Source of the DNA: an uncultured beta proteobacterium
GTDB taxonomy: Bacteria > Pseudomonadota > Gammaproteobacteria > Burkholderiales > Burkholderiaceae
Assembly (NCBI GenBank): GCA_903930665.1
Contig: CAIYZI010000495.1
Coordinates: 1 to 6,453, forward strand
Length of the DNA: 6,453 bases
Direction of reading: 5' to 3'
Part shown: positions 5,579 through 6,453 of the stretch, one piece after another
How the letters are laid out: each line of letters opens with the position of its first letter
Numbering within the stretch: the stretch's first letter is position 1
Translations under genes and position numbers: made by a program
Notes under the pieces: model-generated
Database searches by the model: none
What the model saw: the letters and a program-made list of their open reading frames with translations, nothing else
Told to the model about the DNA's origin: nothing

Positions 5579-6358
5579 CTATTGAACTGAAAAACTTAAC
5601 ATGCTGATAGAGCTCATCTCTATGCCATCCACCAAAACTTTAGCATGCTCATCATCGCCTTGTAATGCAAGGATGTAGAGTGCTGGCCAATAATGCTCTG
5701 GCGTAGGAATAGAAAGATGAGCCGCATCACCATAACGCTCCCAATCTATTAAGGTCTTGTGATGTTTAACACGCATCTCTGAAACAAAAAATTCATTGAA
5801 GTCTTTAGCCCATGGAAAGGGCTTTGCATCATCGTGCCAATCAATAGTCCGTAAGTTATGCACTACATTTCCGCTAGCCAAGATCAGAATATTTTCATCG
5901 CGTAAAGGACGCAGTTGTTTGGCCAATTCATAATGCTCGCGCGCAGACATGGCGCCATTTAAGCTTAACTGCACAACAGGAATATCAGCCTTCGGATAGA
6001 GGTATTTCAAAACAGACCAGGCACCATGATCTATGCCCCACTCATTTTCCTCAAGAACAACAGGAACATTGAGCAATTCTTGAACACGGTCAGCAAGGGC
6101 TGGGCTGCCTGGTGCAGGGTATTGAACATCAAATAGAGCCTTGGGAAACCCACCAAAATCATGAATAGTTTTAGGTTTGGCCATTGCTGTAACCCAAACA
6201 CCTCGAGTTACCCAATGCGCTGAGATAACCAAAATAGCATCAGGACGTTTTAGGGATTTACCTAAAGCAGTCCAAGCATCCGTGTATCGATTGGGCTCGA
6301 TGGCATACATCGGACTTCCATGCCCAGCAAATACTGCAGGTTGGCGATGGCCGGCCAT
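5579..6358 (-). CDS. ygiD: Class III extradiol dioxygenase, 4,5-DOPA dioxygenase (YgiD/LigB-like) family
   Basis: This is a 259-residue, probably cytosolic, non-haem metal enzyme of the LigB-like family that includes plant and bacterial 4,5-DOPA extradiol dioxygenases. These open catechol rings next to the hydroxyls. The conserved histidines are present: H13 in FAGHGSPM, H48 in VISAHWV, H111 in WGIDHGAWSVL, H167 in ASGNVVHNL and H222 in TPEHYWPALY. By family analogy H13, H48 and H222 bind the metal, and H111 and H167 lie in the active site. Length matches YgiD-type proteins (about 260). The natural substrate in bacteria of this kind is uncertain; no other catechol-pathway gene adjoins it. The ATG at 6358 lies 11 bases after the stop of a membrane-protein gene on the same strand, with no clear ribosome site, so the two may be co-transcribed and translationally linked. 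Confidence 0.93.
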   Translation of the reverse strand: MAGHRQPAVFAGHGSPMYAIEPNRYTDAWTALGKSLKRPDAILVISAHWVTRGVWVTAMAKPKTIHDFGGFPKALFDVQYPAPGSPALADRVQELLNVPVVLEENEWGIDHGAWSVLKYLYPKADIPVVQLSLNGAMSAREHYELAKQLRPLRDENILILASGNVVHNLRTIDWHDDAKPFPWAKDFNEFFVSEMRVKHHKTLIDWERYGDAAHLSIPTPEHYWPALYILALQGDDEHAKVLVDGIEMSSISMLSFSVQ

Positions 6359-6369
6359 TGAAAACTAAA

Positions 6370-6453
6370 TTAACCGAATACGTAACCAGTATGAGCGGCA
6401 ACCAAGGCAAATAAGATAGCCAAGCAGGTTGCTGCTGCCAACATCACAATCAG
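6370..6453 (-). CDS. C-terminal end of an unidentified membrane protein (runs off right edge)
   Basis: The minus strand is open from the right edge to a TAA at 6370-6372, giving 27 residues: LIVMLAAATCLAILFALVAA followed by HTGYVFG. This is a single hydrophobic helix with a short polar tail, as expected at the end of an inner-membrane protein or of a small one-helix protein. It lies 11 bases upstream of the dioxygenase gene on the same strand, which suggests an operon. Too little is visible to name a family, and an internal ATG or GTG start just inside the window cannot be excluded. Confidence 0.55.
   Translation of the reverse strand: MIVMLAAATCLAILFALVAAHTGYVFG

Noticed and set aside
6177..6368. 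63-codon plus-strand frame opposite the dioxygenase N-terminus
   Set aside because: Antisense to the H13 and H48 motif region; no domain.

Overview
The window looks like a chromosomal piece of a betaproteobacterium of the Burkholderiaceae, most likely Polynucleobacter or a close freshwater relative. This rests on moderate, slightly AT-leaning base composition, tight gene packing, an orphan Bug/TctC-type periplasmic binding protein, the short form of the tRNA hydroxylase TrhO, and a chromate-transporter gene split into two half-size genes. The genus is inferred from family resemblance; there is no rRNA or other marker to prove it.

Layout from left to right: (1) A minus-strand operon at 1-2017, read in the order Bug/TctC binding protein, carboxymuconolactone-decarboxylase-fold protein, pirin. 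Gaps are 9 and 13 bases, and the pirin runs off the left edge. (2) An 89-base divergent spacer, then trhO on the plus strand (2107-2877), a tRNA U34 hydroxylase of rhodanese type. (3) A convergent junction and a small antibiotic-biosynthesis-monooxygenase (ABM) fold gene on the minus strand (2925-3227). (4) A 158-base divergent spacer, then a plus-strand operon of three genes: a D-2-hydroxyacid dehydrogenase (3386-4360) and two half-length CHR-family transporter genes (4366-4905 and 4898-5434, overlapping by 8 bases). (5) A 144-base spacer that holds, on the minus strand, an interrupted reading frame for a single hydrophobic helix. (6) A minus-strand YgiD-like extradiol dioxygenase gene (5579-6358), preceded by the last 27 codons of a membrane protein that enters from the right edge.

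How they may work together: several products belong to families that handle small organic acids, quinones or aromatics (pirin, carboxymuconolactone-decarboxylase fold, ABM fold, extradiol dioxygenase, D-2-hydroxyacid dehydrogenase, solute-binding protein). No complete pathway can be read here, and the true substrates are unknown. TrhO acts on tRNA wobble uridines and is a housekeeping gene unrelated to its neighbours. No RNA gene, insertion sequence, CRISPR array, phage gene or origin was seen. The window is largely ordinary core genome. The most unusual item is the interrupted membrane-helix frame behind the dioxygenase gene; I found no convincing new system.
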